A stretch of DNA of 15,214 nucleotides from DAHVFK01 sp035310985. Its GTDB lineage: Bacteria; Pseudomonadota; Gammaproteobacteria; Burkholderiales; SG8-39. The stretch's first letter is position 1; each line of letters opens with the position of its first letter. A program made the position numbers and the translations under genes. Of the stretch, positions 1-8,715 are shown piece by piece. The DNA lies in NCBI GenBank assembly GCA_035310985.1, contig DATGDH010000062.1, positions 1 through 15,214 on the forward strand, in the 5' to 3' direction. The notes beneath the pieces are model-generated. The model made no database searches, had not been told where the DNA came from, and saw only the letters and a list, made by a program, of their open reading frames with translations.

Positions 1-194
1 GGCCCGAACAGCAGCACGTGATCGAGCGCCTCGCCGCGCGCTCGCGCCGCCTGGATGAAGATCTCGAGCTGGCCCCTCACCTTCGCCTGGCCGACGTACT
101 CGGCGAGCGTCGCCGGCCGCAGCGAGCGTTCGAGCTGCTCCTCCTGCTGGGAGGTTGGCTTGGCGGAAATCAGCCGATCGGTCTCGACGCTCAC
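1..194 (-). CDS. ruvB: Holliday junction branch-migration helicase RuvB (N-terminal part)
   Basis: This is the first 64 codons of RuvB, the AAA+ motor that drives branch migration of Holliday junctions with RuvA; the rest lies beyond the window edge. The visible protein begins MSVETDRLISA, followed by the family-typical stretch ERSLRPATLAEYVGQAKVRGQLEIF and then HVLLFGP, which leads into the Walker A loop just outside the window. The start is a GTG at 192-194, one base after the ruvA stop codon (196-198), so translation is probably coupled to ruvA; no Shine-Dalgarno sequence is visible. It is the last visible gene of a yebC-ruvC-ruvA-ruvB run. Identity is nearly certain from the N-terminus and the gene order. 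Confidence 0.95.
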   Translation of the reverse strand, partial: MSVETDRLISAKPTSQQEEQLERSLRPATLAEYVGQAKVRGQLEIFIQAARARGEALDHVLLFG

Positions 195-195
195 T

Positions 196-774
196 TCAGG
201 ATTTTGCCAGAGCCTTGAGCGCGGCGCGGATGCCCTCGGCGACGGTCACGCCCGGCGGCAAGGTCTTGGCGGCCGCCGCGGCTTCTTTCTCGCTGTAGCC
301 GAGCGCAAGGAGCGCGTTCAGGATGTCGGCCGCGGCGCCCGCGGGCGCGGCGCCGCCCGCTCCGGGCAGCGCCTCGGCGAGCTTGCCTTTCAGCTCGAGC
401 AGCAGCCGCTCGGCGGTCTTCTTGCCGATGCCCGGCACCTTGGTCAGGCGCGCCGAGTCCTGCGTCGCGACGGACTGCGCGAGCTCGGCGACCGACAGCC
501 CGGAAAGCAGCGCAAGCGCGGTGCGCGCGCCGATGCCCGAAATGCGGATCAGCTGCCGGAATACGCTGCGCTCTTCGAGGCTGGCGAAGCCGTACAGCGT
601 GTGCGCGTCCTCGCGCACCACCAGGTGCGTGTACAGGGTCGCCGTGTCGCCCGCCGCCGGCAGGTTGTAGAACGTGCTCATCGGTACGTCGAGCTCGTAA
701 CCCACGCCGCCCACGTCGAGCGTCACTTGCGGCGGGTGCTTCGCGACGAGCCGCCCGACCAGCCGGCCGATCAT
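196..774 (-). CDS. ruvA: Holliday junction DNA-binding protein RuvA
   Basis: RuvA (192 aa, usual length) binds four-way DNA junctions as a tetramer and loads RuvB. Residues 1-62 form the OB-fold domain, starting MIGRLVGRLV. The acidic pin that separates strands at the junction centre is present as E55-D56. Two helix-hairpin-helix motifs follow: SGIGARTAL (79-87) and VPGIGKKTAERL (113-124). A Gly/Ala/Pro-rich flexible linker spans about 135-148, and domain III, which contacts RuvB, spans about 149-192. The ATG at 772-774 overlaps the ruvC stop codon as ATGA, and an AGAGGGG Shine-Dalgarno lies inside the ruvC end. A much longer reading frame extends upstream, but it is only the shadow of ruvC. 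Confidence 0.97.
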   Translation of the reverse strand: MIGRLVGRLVAKHPPQVTLDVGGVGYELDVPMSTFYNLPAAGDTATLYTHLVVREDAHTLYGFASLEERSVFRQLIRISGIGARTALALLSGLSVAELAQSVATQDSARLTKVPGIGKKTAERLLLELKGKLAEALPGAGGAAPAGAAADILNALLALGYSEKEAAAAAKTLPPGVTVAEGIRAALKALAKS

Positions 775-1286
775 GCGAGCCGGCCCCTCTTCATGCGCAA
801 TCGGCCAAGCGGAAGGCTGCCGAGCGCGGAACCGTGCGCGTGGCAGATGGCGCAGGCGAGCGCGTCGGCCGCATCGGGGCTGGGGTCGCCGGGCAAGTCG
901 AGCAGCCTCCGCACCATGTGCTGCACCTGCTCCTTGCCCGCGTGGCCGTTGCCGACCACCGCCTGTTTGACCTGCAGGGCAGTGTACTCCGCGACCTGGA
1001 GCCGGGCGAGCACCGCGGCGCAGATCGCCGTGCCGCGCGCCTGGCCGAGCGCGAGCGTCGACTGGGGATTCGCGTTCACGAACACCTTCTCCACCGCCGC
1101 CACCTGCGGCGCGTGCGCGGCGATCACCTGGGCGAGGCCATCGAGAATCACCTTGAGCCGCGCGGCGAGCTCGCCCGCCGGGGTCTTCACGCAGCCGCTC
1201 GTGATGTACGCGAGACGCGGGCCGCGCTTCTCGATGACGCCGAACCCGGTGACCTGCAAGCCGGGGTCGATGCCGAGGATGCGCAC
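771..1286 (-). CDS. ruvC: Crossover junction endodeoxyribonuclease RuvC
   Basis: RuvC resolves Holliday junctions by paired nicks and acts with RuvAB. The 171-aa protein begins MRILGIDPGLQVTGFGVI, the RNase H-like first strand. All four catalytic acidic residues known from the E. coli enzyme fall at the same positions: D7, E66, D138 and D141. The start is a GTG (1284-1286) with a weak GAGG just upstream; it lies 8 bases after yebC and no better start keeps the conserved N-terminus. The end overlaps ruvA by four bases (ATGA). The last residues (RLRMKRGRLA) are basic. There is no sign of damage. Confidence 0.97.
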   Translation of the reverse strand: MRILGIDPGLQVTGFGVIEKRGPRLAYITSGCVKTPAGELAARLKVILDGLAQVIAAHAPQVAAVEKVFVNANPQSTLALGQARGTAICAAVLARLQVAEYTALQVKQAVVGNGHAGKEQVQHMVRRLLDLPGDPSPDAADALACAICHAHGSALGSLPLGRLRMKRGRLA

Positions 1287-1294
1287 GGCCTCGC

Positions 1295-2023
1295 TCAGGC
1301 GTCTTCCAGCGTTGCGGTGGTGTAGACCTGCTGGACGTCGTCCAGCGCCTCGAGCGCCTCGAGCAGGCGGCGGATGCGTGCCGCATCGTCGCCCGCGAGC
1401 GAGACCTCGGTCGTCGGTTTCATGGTGATCTCGGCGAGCTCGGGCTTGAGGCCTGCCTTTTCGAGGGCCGCCTTGACCGCGGCGAAATCGCCCGGCGCGC
1501 AGACCACTTCGATCGAACCGTCGTCGTTCGCGATCACGTCGTCGGCCCCGGCCTCGAGCGCGGCCTCCATCACCTTGTCCTCGCTCGTGCCCGGCGCGAG
1601 CACCAACTGTCCGCAGTGCCTGAACAAGTACGCGACCGAGCCGTCCGAGCCGAGATTGCCTCCGTTCTTCGTGAACGCGTGGCGCACGTCGGCCACCGTG
1701 CGCGTGCGGTTATCGGTCATGCAGTCGACCAGCACCGCGGCGCCCCCCGGGCCGTAACCCTCGTAGCGGATCTCCTCGTAGGCGACGCCCTCGAGCTCAC
1801 CCGTGCCGCGCTGGATGGCGCGCTGGATGTTGTCCCCGGGCATATTGTTCTCGCGCGCCTTGTCGATCGCGAGGCGAAGACGCGGATTGCTCGTCGCATC
1901 GCCTCCGCCCAGGCGCGCGGCCACCGTGATTTCCTTGATCAGGCGGGTGAACACCTTGCCCCGCTTGGCGTCCTGGCGCCCCTTGCGGTGCTGGATGTTC
2001 GCCCACTGGCTGTGACCGGCCAT
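1295..2023 (-). CDS. yebC: YebC/PmpR/TACO1-family translation or regulatory factor
   Basis: The 242-aa protein has the family's characteristic N-terminus, MAGHSQWANIQHRKGRQDAKRGK, followed by the signature stretches ENNMPGDNIQRAIQRGTGE, YEGYGPGGAAVLVDCMTDNRNRT-like (here NRTRT) and NGGNLGSDGSVAYLF. The family was long annotated as transcriptional regulators because of PmpR. More recent work on TACO1 and YebC proteins points to a role on the ribosome, helping translation through difficult stretches such as polyproline. The gene heads a minus-strand run with ruvCAB, an arrangement common in proteobacteria, and the short gaps imply one transcript. A TAAAAT -10 element lies about 30 bases upstream; no Shine-Dalgarno is visible. 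Its C-terminal LEALEAL segment is encoded by a 9-nt tandem duplication. Confidence 0.96.
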   Translation of the reverse strand: MAGHSQWANIQHRKGRQDAKRGKVFTRLIKEITVAARLGGGDATSNPRLRLAIDKARENNMPGDNIQRAIQRGTGELEGVAYEEIRYEGYGPGGAAVLVDCMTDNRTRTVADVRHAFTKNGGNLGSDGSVAYLFRHCGQLVLAPGTSEDKVMEAALEAGADDVIANDDGSIEVVCAPGDFAAVKAALEKAGLKPELAEITMKPTTEVSLAGDDAARIRRLLEALEALDDVQQVYTTATLEDA

Positions 2024-2052
2024 GCGTTAGTATCTGCGCTGGAAAACGCGCG

Positions 2053-2058
2053 ATTTTA
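2053..2058 (-). promoter_or_regulatory. Candidate -10 element for yebC-ruvCAB
   Basis: On the minus strand the 40-bp gap between yebC and the divergent ATPase gene reads GGTAAAATCGCG; TAAAAT matches the sigma-70 -10 consensus at five of six bases. A start about 7 bases downstream would give a leader of about 20-25 nt before the yebC ATG. No good -35 is seen at normal spacing, where the sequence lies in the start of the ATPase gene. No clear plus-strand promoter for the divergent gene could be picked out in the same gap. Confidence 0.4.
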
Positions 2059-2063
2059 CCGCC

Positions 2064-3551
<1,488 letters not shown>

Positions 3552-3555
3552 CGCC

Positions 3556-4458
3556 TTGAGCGCCACCGGCTACCGCGCATGGGGCATCGCATTCGCCCTC
3601 GCCGGCGTGGTGGCGTTTTCGTTCCGCCCGGTGCTAATCAAGCTCGCCTACGCTGCCTGGCCGGTCGCGCCGGTGACGCTGCTCTTCCTGCGCATGACGA
3701 TCGCGCTTCCGTTCTTCGCCGCGATCGCCGGGTGGCTCGGGCCGCGCAAGCGGCGCCTCGCAGCGCGCGACTGGGGTGCGATCGCCGCGCTCGGCTTCGT
3801 CGGCTACTACATGGCGAGCTTTCTCGACTTCCTCGGCCTGCAGTGGGTCGGCGCGGGCCTCGGGCGGCTGATCCTGTTCCTCTACCCGACGCTCGTGCTG
3901 CTGCTGTCGCTCGTGTTCCTGAAAAAGCGCCCGAGCCACCGCCAGCTCGCCGCGCTCGCGCTTAGCTACGCGGGCATCGCGCTGGTGGTGTCGGACCGCT
4001 TCGGCGGAGGGGCGGAAGGCGGGCGGTTCCTCGCCGGCGTCGCGCTCGTGTTCGGGTCGAGCCTGTGCTACGCGATCTACCTCGTTGCCGGCAGCCAGCT
4101 GGTGCAGCGCGTCGGCTCGATGCGCTTCACCGCGTATTCCATGATCGTCGCCACGGTTCCTGCGGTGGCGCAATTCCTGGCGCTCGAGCCGCTTTCCGCG
4201 CTCGACCTGCCTGCCAAGGTCTGGTGGTACGCGGCCATCATGGCGACGTTTAGCACCGTGCTGCCCGTGTTCCTGGTGGCCGAAGCGCTCAGGCGCATCG
4301 GCGCCAACCACTTCGCGCTGATCGGCGCGGTCGGGCCGGTCACCACGGCGCTTGCCGGCGCCATCGGGCTGGAGGAGCCGCTCAACGGACTGCAGGCGGC
4401 CGGCGGCGCGCTGGTAATCTTCGGGGTTCTGCTCGTATCGGTGAAGAGGAGCTCGTAG
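3556..4458 (+). CDS. EamA-family (DMT superfamily) membrane transporter
   Basis: This is a 300-aa inner-membrane protein with two EamA repeats of about five membrane helices each. The first repeat covers about residues 9-145 and the second about 158-296. Helices are recognisable at, for example, 9-31, 38-60, 74-95, 103-122, 131-146, 160-180, 193-210, 223-244, 252-271 and 279-296. The second-repeat signature PVFLVAEALRRIGANHFALIGAVGPVTTALAGAIGLEEPL is typical of the family. Substrates vary (amino acids, metabolites, drugs) and cannot be inferred here. The only start giving a normal-length first helix is TTG at 3556-3558, four bases after the ATPase stop; the in-frame sequence before it belongs to the ATPase gene. 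The stop lies two bases before the next ATG, so it is co-transcribed with the dehydrogenase genes and may move their substrate or product. That last point is inference. Confidence 0.88.
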   Translation: MSATGYRAWGIAFALAGVVAFSFRPVLIKLAYAAWPVAPVTLLFLRMTIALPFFAAIAGWLGPRKRRLAARDWGAIAALGFVGYYMASFLDFLGLQWVGAGLGRLILFLYPTLVLLLSLVFLKKRPSHRQLAALALSYAGIALVVSDRFGGGAEGGRFLAGVALVFGSSLCYAIYLVAGSQLVQRVGSMRFTAYSMIVATVPAVAQFLALEPLSALDLPAKVWWYAAIMATFSTVLPVFLVAEALRRIGANHFALIGAVGPVTTALAGAIGLEEPLNGLQAAGGALVIFGVLLVSVKRSS

Positions 4459-4460
4459 CG

Positions 4461-5240
4461 ATGGATCTGGGAATCAGGGGCAAGACGGCACTCGTGTGCG
4501 CCGCCTCCAAGGGACTGGGCAAGGGCTGCGCCTTGGCGCTCGCGCGCGAAGGCGTGAACGTCGTGATCACGGCGCGCGGCAAGGAAGCGCTTGACGCGAC
4601 CGCCGAGGAAATCCGCAAGGCGAGCGGCGTGAAGGTGACCGCGATCGCGGGCGACATCACCTCGCCCGACGGGCGCGCGGCGGCGCTCGCCGCCTGCCCG
4701 CAGCCCGACATCCTGGTGAACAACGCCGGCGGCCCGCCGCCGGGCGATTTCCGCAACTGGACCCGCGACGACTGGGTGAAGGCGCTCGAGGCGAACATGC
4801 TCACGCCGATCGAGCTCATCAAGGCGGTTATCGACGGCATGATCGCGCGCAAGTTCGGGCGCATCGTCAACATCACCTCGGGCGCGGTGAAGATGCCGAT
4901 TCCCGAGCTCGGCATGTCGAACGGTGCGCGCACCGGCCTCACGGGCTTCGTCGCGGGGCTCTCGCGCGCGGTGGCGCAGCACAACGTCACCATCAACAAT
5001 CTGCTCCCCGGGCCCTTCGACACCGACCGCCTGCGCTCGAACATGGCGTTCAACGCGAAGAAGCTGGGCAAGACGTCGGAGGAGCTCGCCAGGGTCCGCA
5101 TGGACGCCAACCCCGCGCGGCGCTTCGGCACGGTGGAGGAGTTCGGCCAGGCTTGCGCGTTCCTGTGCAGTACGCAAGCCGGCTATATCGTCGGGCAGAA
5201 CCTGTTGCTCGACGGAGGGGCGTTCCCCGGAACTTTCTGA
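4461..5240 (+). CDS. Divergent short-chain dehydrogenase (BKR-like, lacking catalytic Tyr/Lys)
   Basis: This 259-aa Rossmann-fold protein belongs to the SDR superfamily. The nucleotide-binding loop reads CAASKGLGKG (13-22) instead of the usual TGxxxGIG. The structural NNAG motif (87-90), the active-site serine region NITSG (137-141) and the C-terminal LLLDGGAFPG are normal. Where classical SDRs have YxxxK, this protein has SNGAR, so Tyr becomes S153 and Lys becomes R157. This matches the known subgroup of 3-oxoacyl-ACP-reductase-like SDRs that lack a perfect catalytic tetrad, so calling it FabG would be misleading. The start has a good Shine-Dalgarno, AGGAG, nine bases upstream inside the transporter gene. 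It sits between the EamA transporter and an aldehyde dehydrogenase, suggesting a metabolic role on an unknown substrate. Confidence 0.88.
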   Translation: MDLGIRGKTALVCAASKGLGKGCALALAREGVNVVITARGKEALDATAEEIRKASGVKVTAIAGDITSPDGRAAALAACPQPDILVNNAGGPPPGDFRNWTRDDWVKALEANMLTPIELIKAVIDGMIARKFGRIVNITSGAVKMPIPELGMSNGARTGLTGFVAGLSRAVAQHNVTINNLLPGPFDTDRLRSNMAFNAKKLGKTSEELARVRMDANPARRFGTVEEFGQACAFLCSTQAGYIVGQNLLLDGGAFPGTF

Positions 5241-5246
5241 CAGCAG

Positions 5247-5252
5247 TAGAAT
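5247..5252 (+). promoter_or_regulatory. Possible internal -10 element before the aldehyde dehydrogenase gene
   Basis: The 38-bp gap between the dehydrogenase and aldehyde dehydrogenase genes contains TAGAAT about 26 bases before the start codon, the largest gap in this five-gene run. The upstream -35 region (TTCCCC at 5223-5228) is poor and no TGn extension is present, so this may be chance. If real, it would allow the last two genes to be expressed separately. Confidence 0.2.
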
Positions 5253-5278
5253 TCCAGGCCCACCGTACCGGAGGACTT

Positions 5279-6763
5279 ATGAACGCTCCGTCCCGCGCGG
5301 GCCTGCCGGCCCTCGACCTCAAGGATCCCAAGCTTTTCCGCGAGCAGTGCTACATCGACGGCGCCTGGGTCGCCGCCGACTCGAAGAAGACGTTCCCGGT
5401 CGACAATCCCGCCACCGGCGAGACGATCGGTGTCGTCCCCGACATGGGCGCAGCCGAGACCAAGCGCGCGATCGAGGCCGCCGACAGGGCGTGGCCGGCG
5501 TGGCGCGCCAAGACCGCCAAGGAGCGCTCTGCGATCCTGCGCAAGTGGTTCGACCTGATGATCGCCAACCAGGACGACCTGGGCCTCATCCTCACCACCG
5601 AGCAGGGCAAGCCGCTCGCGGAGGCAAGGGGCGAGATCGCCTACGGCGCCTCGTTCGTCGAATGGTTCGCCGAGGAAGCGAAGCGCGTCTACGGCGAAGT
5701 CATCCCGCCACACCAGGCCGACAAGCGCATCCTCGTGCTCAAGCAGCCCATCGGCGTGTCGGCGATGATCACGCCCTGGAACTTCCCCAATGCCATGATC
5801 ACGCGCAAGGCGGCGCCCGCGCTCGCTGCAGGCTGCACCGTGGTCATCAAGCCCGCGGAGCAAACGCCGTTCTCGGCGCTCGCCATGGCCGAGCTCGCCG
5901 AGCGCGCCGGCATACCGAAGGGCGTGTTCAACGTGATCACTGGTGATGCGCCGACGATCGGCAAGGAGATGTGCGCGAATCCCACGGTGCGCAAGCTTTC
6001 GTTCACCGGCTCGACCGAGGTCGGCCGCATCCTCATGCGCCAGTCGGCCGACACGATCAAGAAGCTCTCGCTCGAGCTCGGCGGCAACGCGCCATTCATC
6101 GTCTTCGACGACGCCGATCTCGACGCCGCGGTCGAAGGCGCGATCGCGAGCAAGTATCGCAACGCCGGCCAGACCTGCGTGTGCGCGAACCGCATCTACG
6201 TGCAGGACAAGGTCTACGATTCCTTCGCCGCCAAGCTCGCCGAGAAGGTCAAGCAGTTCAAGGTTGGCGCCGGCACCGAGGCAGGCGTCGTGATCGGCCC
6301 GCTCATCGACCAGCAGGGCATGAAGAAGGTCGAGGAGCACGTCGCCGATGCAACCGCCAAGGGCGCGAAGGTGATCCTCGGCGGCAAGCCGCACAGCCGC
6401 GGGGGCCTGTTCTTCGAGCCGACGATCCTGACAGGCGTCACGCAGGCGATGCGCGTATCGAATGAGGAGACCTTCGGGCCGGTGGCTCCGCTGTACCGCT
6501 TCAAGACCGACGACGACGCGATCGCCATGGCGAACGCCACCGAGTTCGGGCTCGCGGGCTACTTCTACAGCCGCGACATCGGCCGCATCTTCCGTGTCGC
6601 GGAGCAGATGGAGACCGGCATGGTGTGCGTCAACAGCGGCATCCTCTCGACCGAGATCGCGCCCTTCGGCGGCGTGAAGCAGTCCGGCCTCGGCCGCGAG
6701 GGCTCGAAGTACGGCATCGAGGAGTACCTCGAGATCAAGTACCTGCTGCTCGGCGGCATCTGA
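5279..6763 (+). CDS. gabD: NAD(P)-dependent succinate-semialdehyde-type aldehyde dehydrogenase
   Basis: This is a 494-aa aldehyde dehydrogenase that probably oxidises succinate semialdehyde or a similar aldehyde acid to the acid. Catalytic and cofactor features are all visible: PWNFPN with N168, K191 in IKPAEQTP, the FTGSTEVG loop (242-249), general base E266 in LELGGN, nucleophile C300 in NAGQTCVC, and EETFGP (396-401). Substrate-side residues known from succinate semialdehyde dehydrogenases are kept: R176 (MITRK), R294 (YRNAGQTC) and S457. The second cysteine C302 gives the CxC pair seen in that subfamily. The ATG at 5279-5281 follows GGAGGA at 5270-5275, so longer upstream frames are not used. 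It is followed two bases later by the ligase gene. Succinate semialdehyde as the true substrate is likely but not proven. Confidence 0.9.
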   Translation: MNAPSRAGLPALDLKDPKLFREQCYIDGAWVAADSKKTFPVDNPATGETIGVVPDMGAAETKRAIEAADRAWPAWRAKTAKERSAILRKWFDLMIANQDDLGLILTTEQGKPLAEARGEIAYGASFVEWFAEEAKRVYGEVIPPHQADKRILVLKQPIGVSAMITPWNFPNAMITRKAAPALAAGCTVVIKPAEQTPFSALAMAELAERAGIPKGVFNVITGDAPTIGKEMCANPTVRKLSFTGSTEVGRILMRQSADTIKKLSLELGGNAPFIVFDDADLDAAVEGAIASKYRNAGQTCVCANRIYVQDKVYDSFAAKLAEKVKQFKVGAGTEAGVVIGPLIDQQGMKKVEEHVADATAKGAKVILGGKPHSRGGLFFEPTILTGVTQAMRVSNEETFGPVAPLYRFKTDDDAIAMANATEFGLAGYFYSRDIGRIFRVAEQMETGMVCVNSGILSTEIAPFGGVKQSGLGREGSKYGIEEYLEIKYLLLGGI

Positions 6764-6765
6764 GG

Positions 6766-8715
6766 TTGAGCGGGGCCGCTTACGCCTGGTCGCCCGACGC
6801 GCGCACGGTCGAGCAGGCGAACGCGACCGCGCTGATGCGCAGGCTCGGCGTCGCGCGCTACGAAGACCTGCTCGCAATCGCCGACGACGAGCCCGAGCGC
6901 TTCTACCGCGCGCTGCTCGCGGCGGTCGACTTCCGCTTCTACCGCTCCTACGAGCGCGCGCTGGACGAATCGCGCGGCATCGCCTGGCCGCGCTGGTGCG
7001 TCGGCGGCACGACCAACGTCGTGCTCAACGCGCTCGATCGCTGGCGCGGCACGCCGACCTGGGACAAGCCTGCGCTCGTCTGGGAGGGCGAGGACGGCGC
7101 GCGCAGGGATCTCTCCTACGCCGAACTCAACCGCGAGGTGTGCCGATTCGCGGGCGGCCTGCGCACGCTGGGCCTCGGTCGTGGCGACGTGATCGCGGTG
7201 TACATGCCGAACGTGCCGGAGGCGGTGGTCGCCATGCTCGCCGCCGCCAAGATCGGCGCCATCGTGATGCCGCTCTTTTCCGGCTTCGGCGCCGACGCCC
7301 TGGCCGCGCGGCTCCAGCTCGGGGGAGCGAAAGCCCTCGTCACCGTCGACGGAAGCGCGCGGCGCGGCAAGCTGGTCGACGCCAAGTCCGTCGCCGACGA
7401 GGCCGCCGCCTCGAGCCCGACCCTCGCGCACCTGATCGTGCTGCGGCGTGCCGGCAACGCGGTGGCCTGGAACGGCAGGCGGGACCGCTGGTGGCACGAG
7501 CTCGTCGCGGGCCAGCGCGATACGGCGCCCACCGAGCAGATGGAAGCCGATGCGCCCTACCTGCTCATCTTCACCTCGGGCACGACCGGCAAGCCGAAGG
7601 GCGTGGTGCTGACCCACGTCGGCTTCCCGATGAAGGTGGTCGTCGATCTCTGGCTGACGATGGACTTCAAGGCCGAAGACCGCATGCTGTGGATGAGCGA
7701 CATGGGCTGGGTGGTGGGCCCGATCATCGTGTACGGCGTGCCGGTAATGGGCGGCACGCTCGTGCTCGCCGAGGGCGCGCCGAATTTTCCGGACGCCGAG
7801 CGCATGTGGCGCCTCGTCGAGGCGCACCGCGTGAGCTACCTCGGCGTCGCGCCCACGACGATCCGCAGCTTCATGGCGCAAAAGAGCGAGCCGTGGAAGC
7901 GCTACGACCTCTCGCGGCTGCGCATCTGCGTGTCGAGCGGCGAGGCCTGGACGCCTGACGCGTGGCAGTGGCTGTTCGACAAGGTCGGCGGCGGCCGGAT
8001 GCCGCTGCTCAACTTCTCGGGCGGCACCGAGATGATCGGCATCGTCGGCTGCACCGTGCTGCGCCCGCTCAAGCCCTGCGGCTTCAACACGCCGATTCCC
8101 GGCACCGGCGCCGACGTGCTCGACGAGCAGGGCCGCAGTACGCCGCCGGGAACGGTCGGCGAGCTCGTGATGCGTCGCCCGCCGATCGGCCTCACGCAGG
8201 GCATCTGGCGCGACGCCGAGCGCTACATCCAGACCTACTGGAGCACCTGGCCCGACATCTGGCACCACGGCGACTTCGCGAGCCGCGACGCCGACGGCCA
8301 CTGGTTCATCTGGGGACGCTCGGACGACACGCTCAAGATCGCCGGCAAGCGCACCGGTCCGGCGGAGGTCGAGGCGCTCCTGATGGCCACGGGCAGGCTC
8401 GCCGAGGCGGCGGCGATCGGCGTGCCCGACCCCGTCAAGGGCTCGGCGCTCGTGCTGGTGTGCTCGCTCAAGGCGGGAATCGCACCCTCGCGCGAGCTGG
8501 AGCAGGAACTCGCGCACGCGGTGACGCACGGCCTGGGCACGCCGTTCAGCCCCAAGGCGGTGCTGCTCGTCTCGGATCTGCCGAAGACGCGCAACCTGAA
8601 GATCATGCGCCGCGTGATCCGCGCCGCTTACCTCGGCGAGGATCCGGGCGACCTTTCCTCGCTGGTCAATCCGGAGTCGGTGGACGAGCTGCGCGCGAGG
8701 CGTCAGGCACCGTAA
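6766..8715 (+). CDS. AMP-forming acyl-CoA synthetase, acetoacetyl-CoA-synthetase-like
   Basis: This 649-aa member of the ANL adenylating family probably activates a short or small organic acid with ATP and CoA. It has the acetyl/acetoacetyl-CoA-synthetase-type N-terminal domain (about 1-100, YAWSPDARTVEQAN). The P-loop A3 motif is TSGTTGKPKG (270-279), the A5-like motif is FSGGTE (417-422), A7 is HHGDFA (500-505) and A8 is GRSDDTLKIAGKRTGPAEVE (517-536). The final motif reads PKTRNLKIMRR instead of the usual KTRSGKIMRR, but the catalytic lysine K612 is present. The likely start is TTG at 6766, two bases after the aldehyde dehydrogenase stop. The first in-frame ATG (6835) would remove 23 residues of the conserved N-terminal extension. 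The 3' end overlaps the opposing monooxygenase gene by 13 bases. The exact substrate is unknown; the preceding dehydrogenase could supply the acid. Confidence 0.88.
   Translation: MSGAAYAWSPDARTVEQANATALMRRLGVARYEDLLAIADDEPERFYRALLAAVDFRFYRSYERALDESRGIAWPRWCVGGTTNVVLNALDRWRGTPTWDKPALVWEGEDGARRDLSYAELNREVCRFAGGLRTLGLGRGDVIAVYMPNVPEAVVAMLAAAKIGAIVMPLFSGFGADALAARLQLGGAKALVTVDGSARRGKLVDAKSVADEAAASSPTLAHLIVLRRAGNAVAWNGRRDRWWHELVAGQRDTAPTEQMEADAPYLLIFTSGTTGKPKGVVLTHVGFPMKVVVDLWLTMDFKAEDRMLWMSDMGWVVGPIIVYGVPVMGGTLVLAEGAPNFPDAERMWRLVEAHRVSYLGVAPTTIRSFMAQKSEPWKRYDLSRLRICVSSGEAWTPDAWQWLFDKVGGGRMPLLNFSGGTEMIGIVGCTVLRPLKPCGFNTPIPGTGADVLDEQGRSTPPGTVGELVMRRPPIGLTQGIWRDAERYIQTYWSTWPDIWHHGDFASRDADGHWFIWGRSDDTLKIAGKRTGPAEVEALLMATGRLAEAAAIGVPDPVKGSALVLVCSLKAGIAPSRELEQELAHAVTHGLGTPFSPKAVLLVSDLPKTRNLKIMRRVIRAAYLGEDPGDLSSLVNPESVDELRARRQAP

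Noticed and set aside
1344..1361. Tandem repeat AGCGCCTCG twice in yebC.
   Set aside because: It encodes the LEALEAL helix, and just two copies in preferred codons need no special explanation.
5153..5278. Longer aldehyde dehydrogenase start at 5153.
   Set aside because: It overlaps the end of the dehydrogenase gene, encodes an Arg-rich non-conserved stretch, and the ATG at 5279 has a GGAGGA ribosome binding site.
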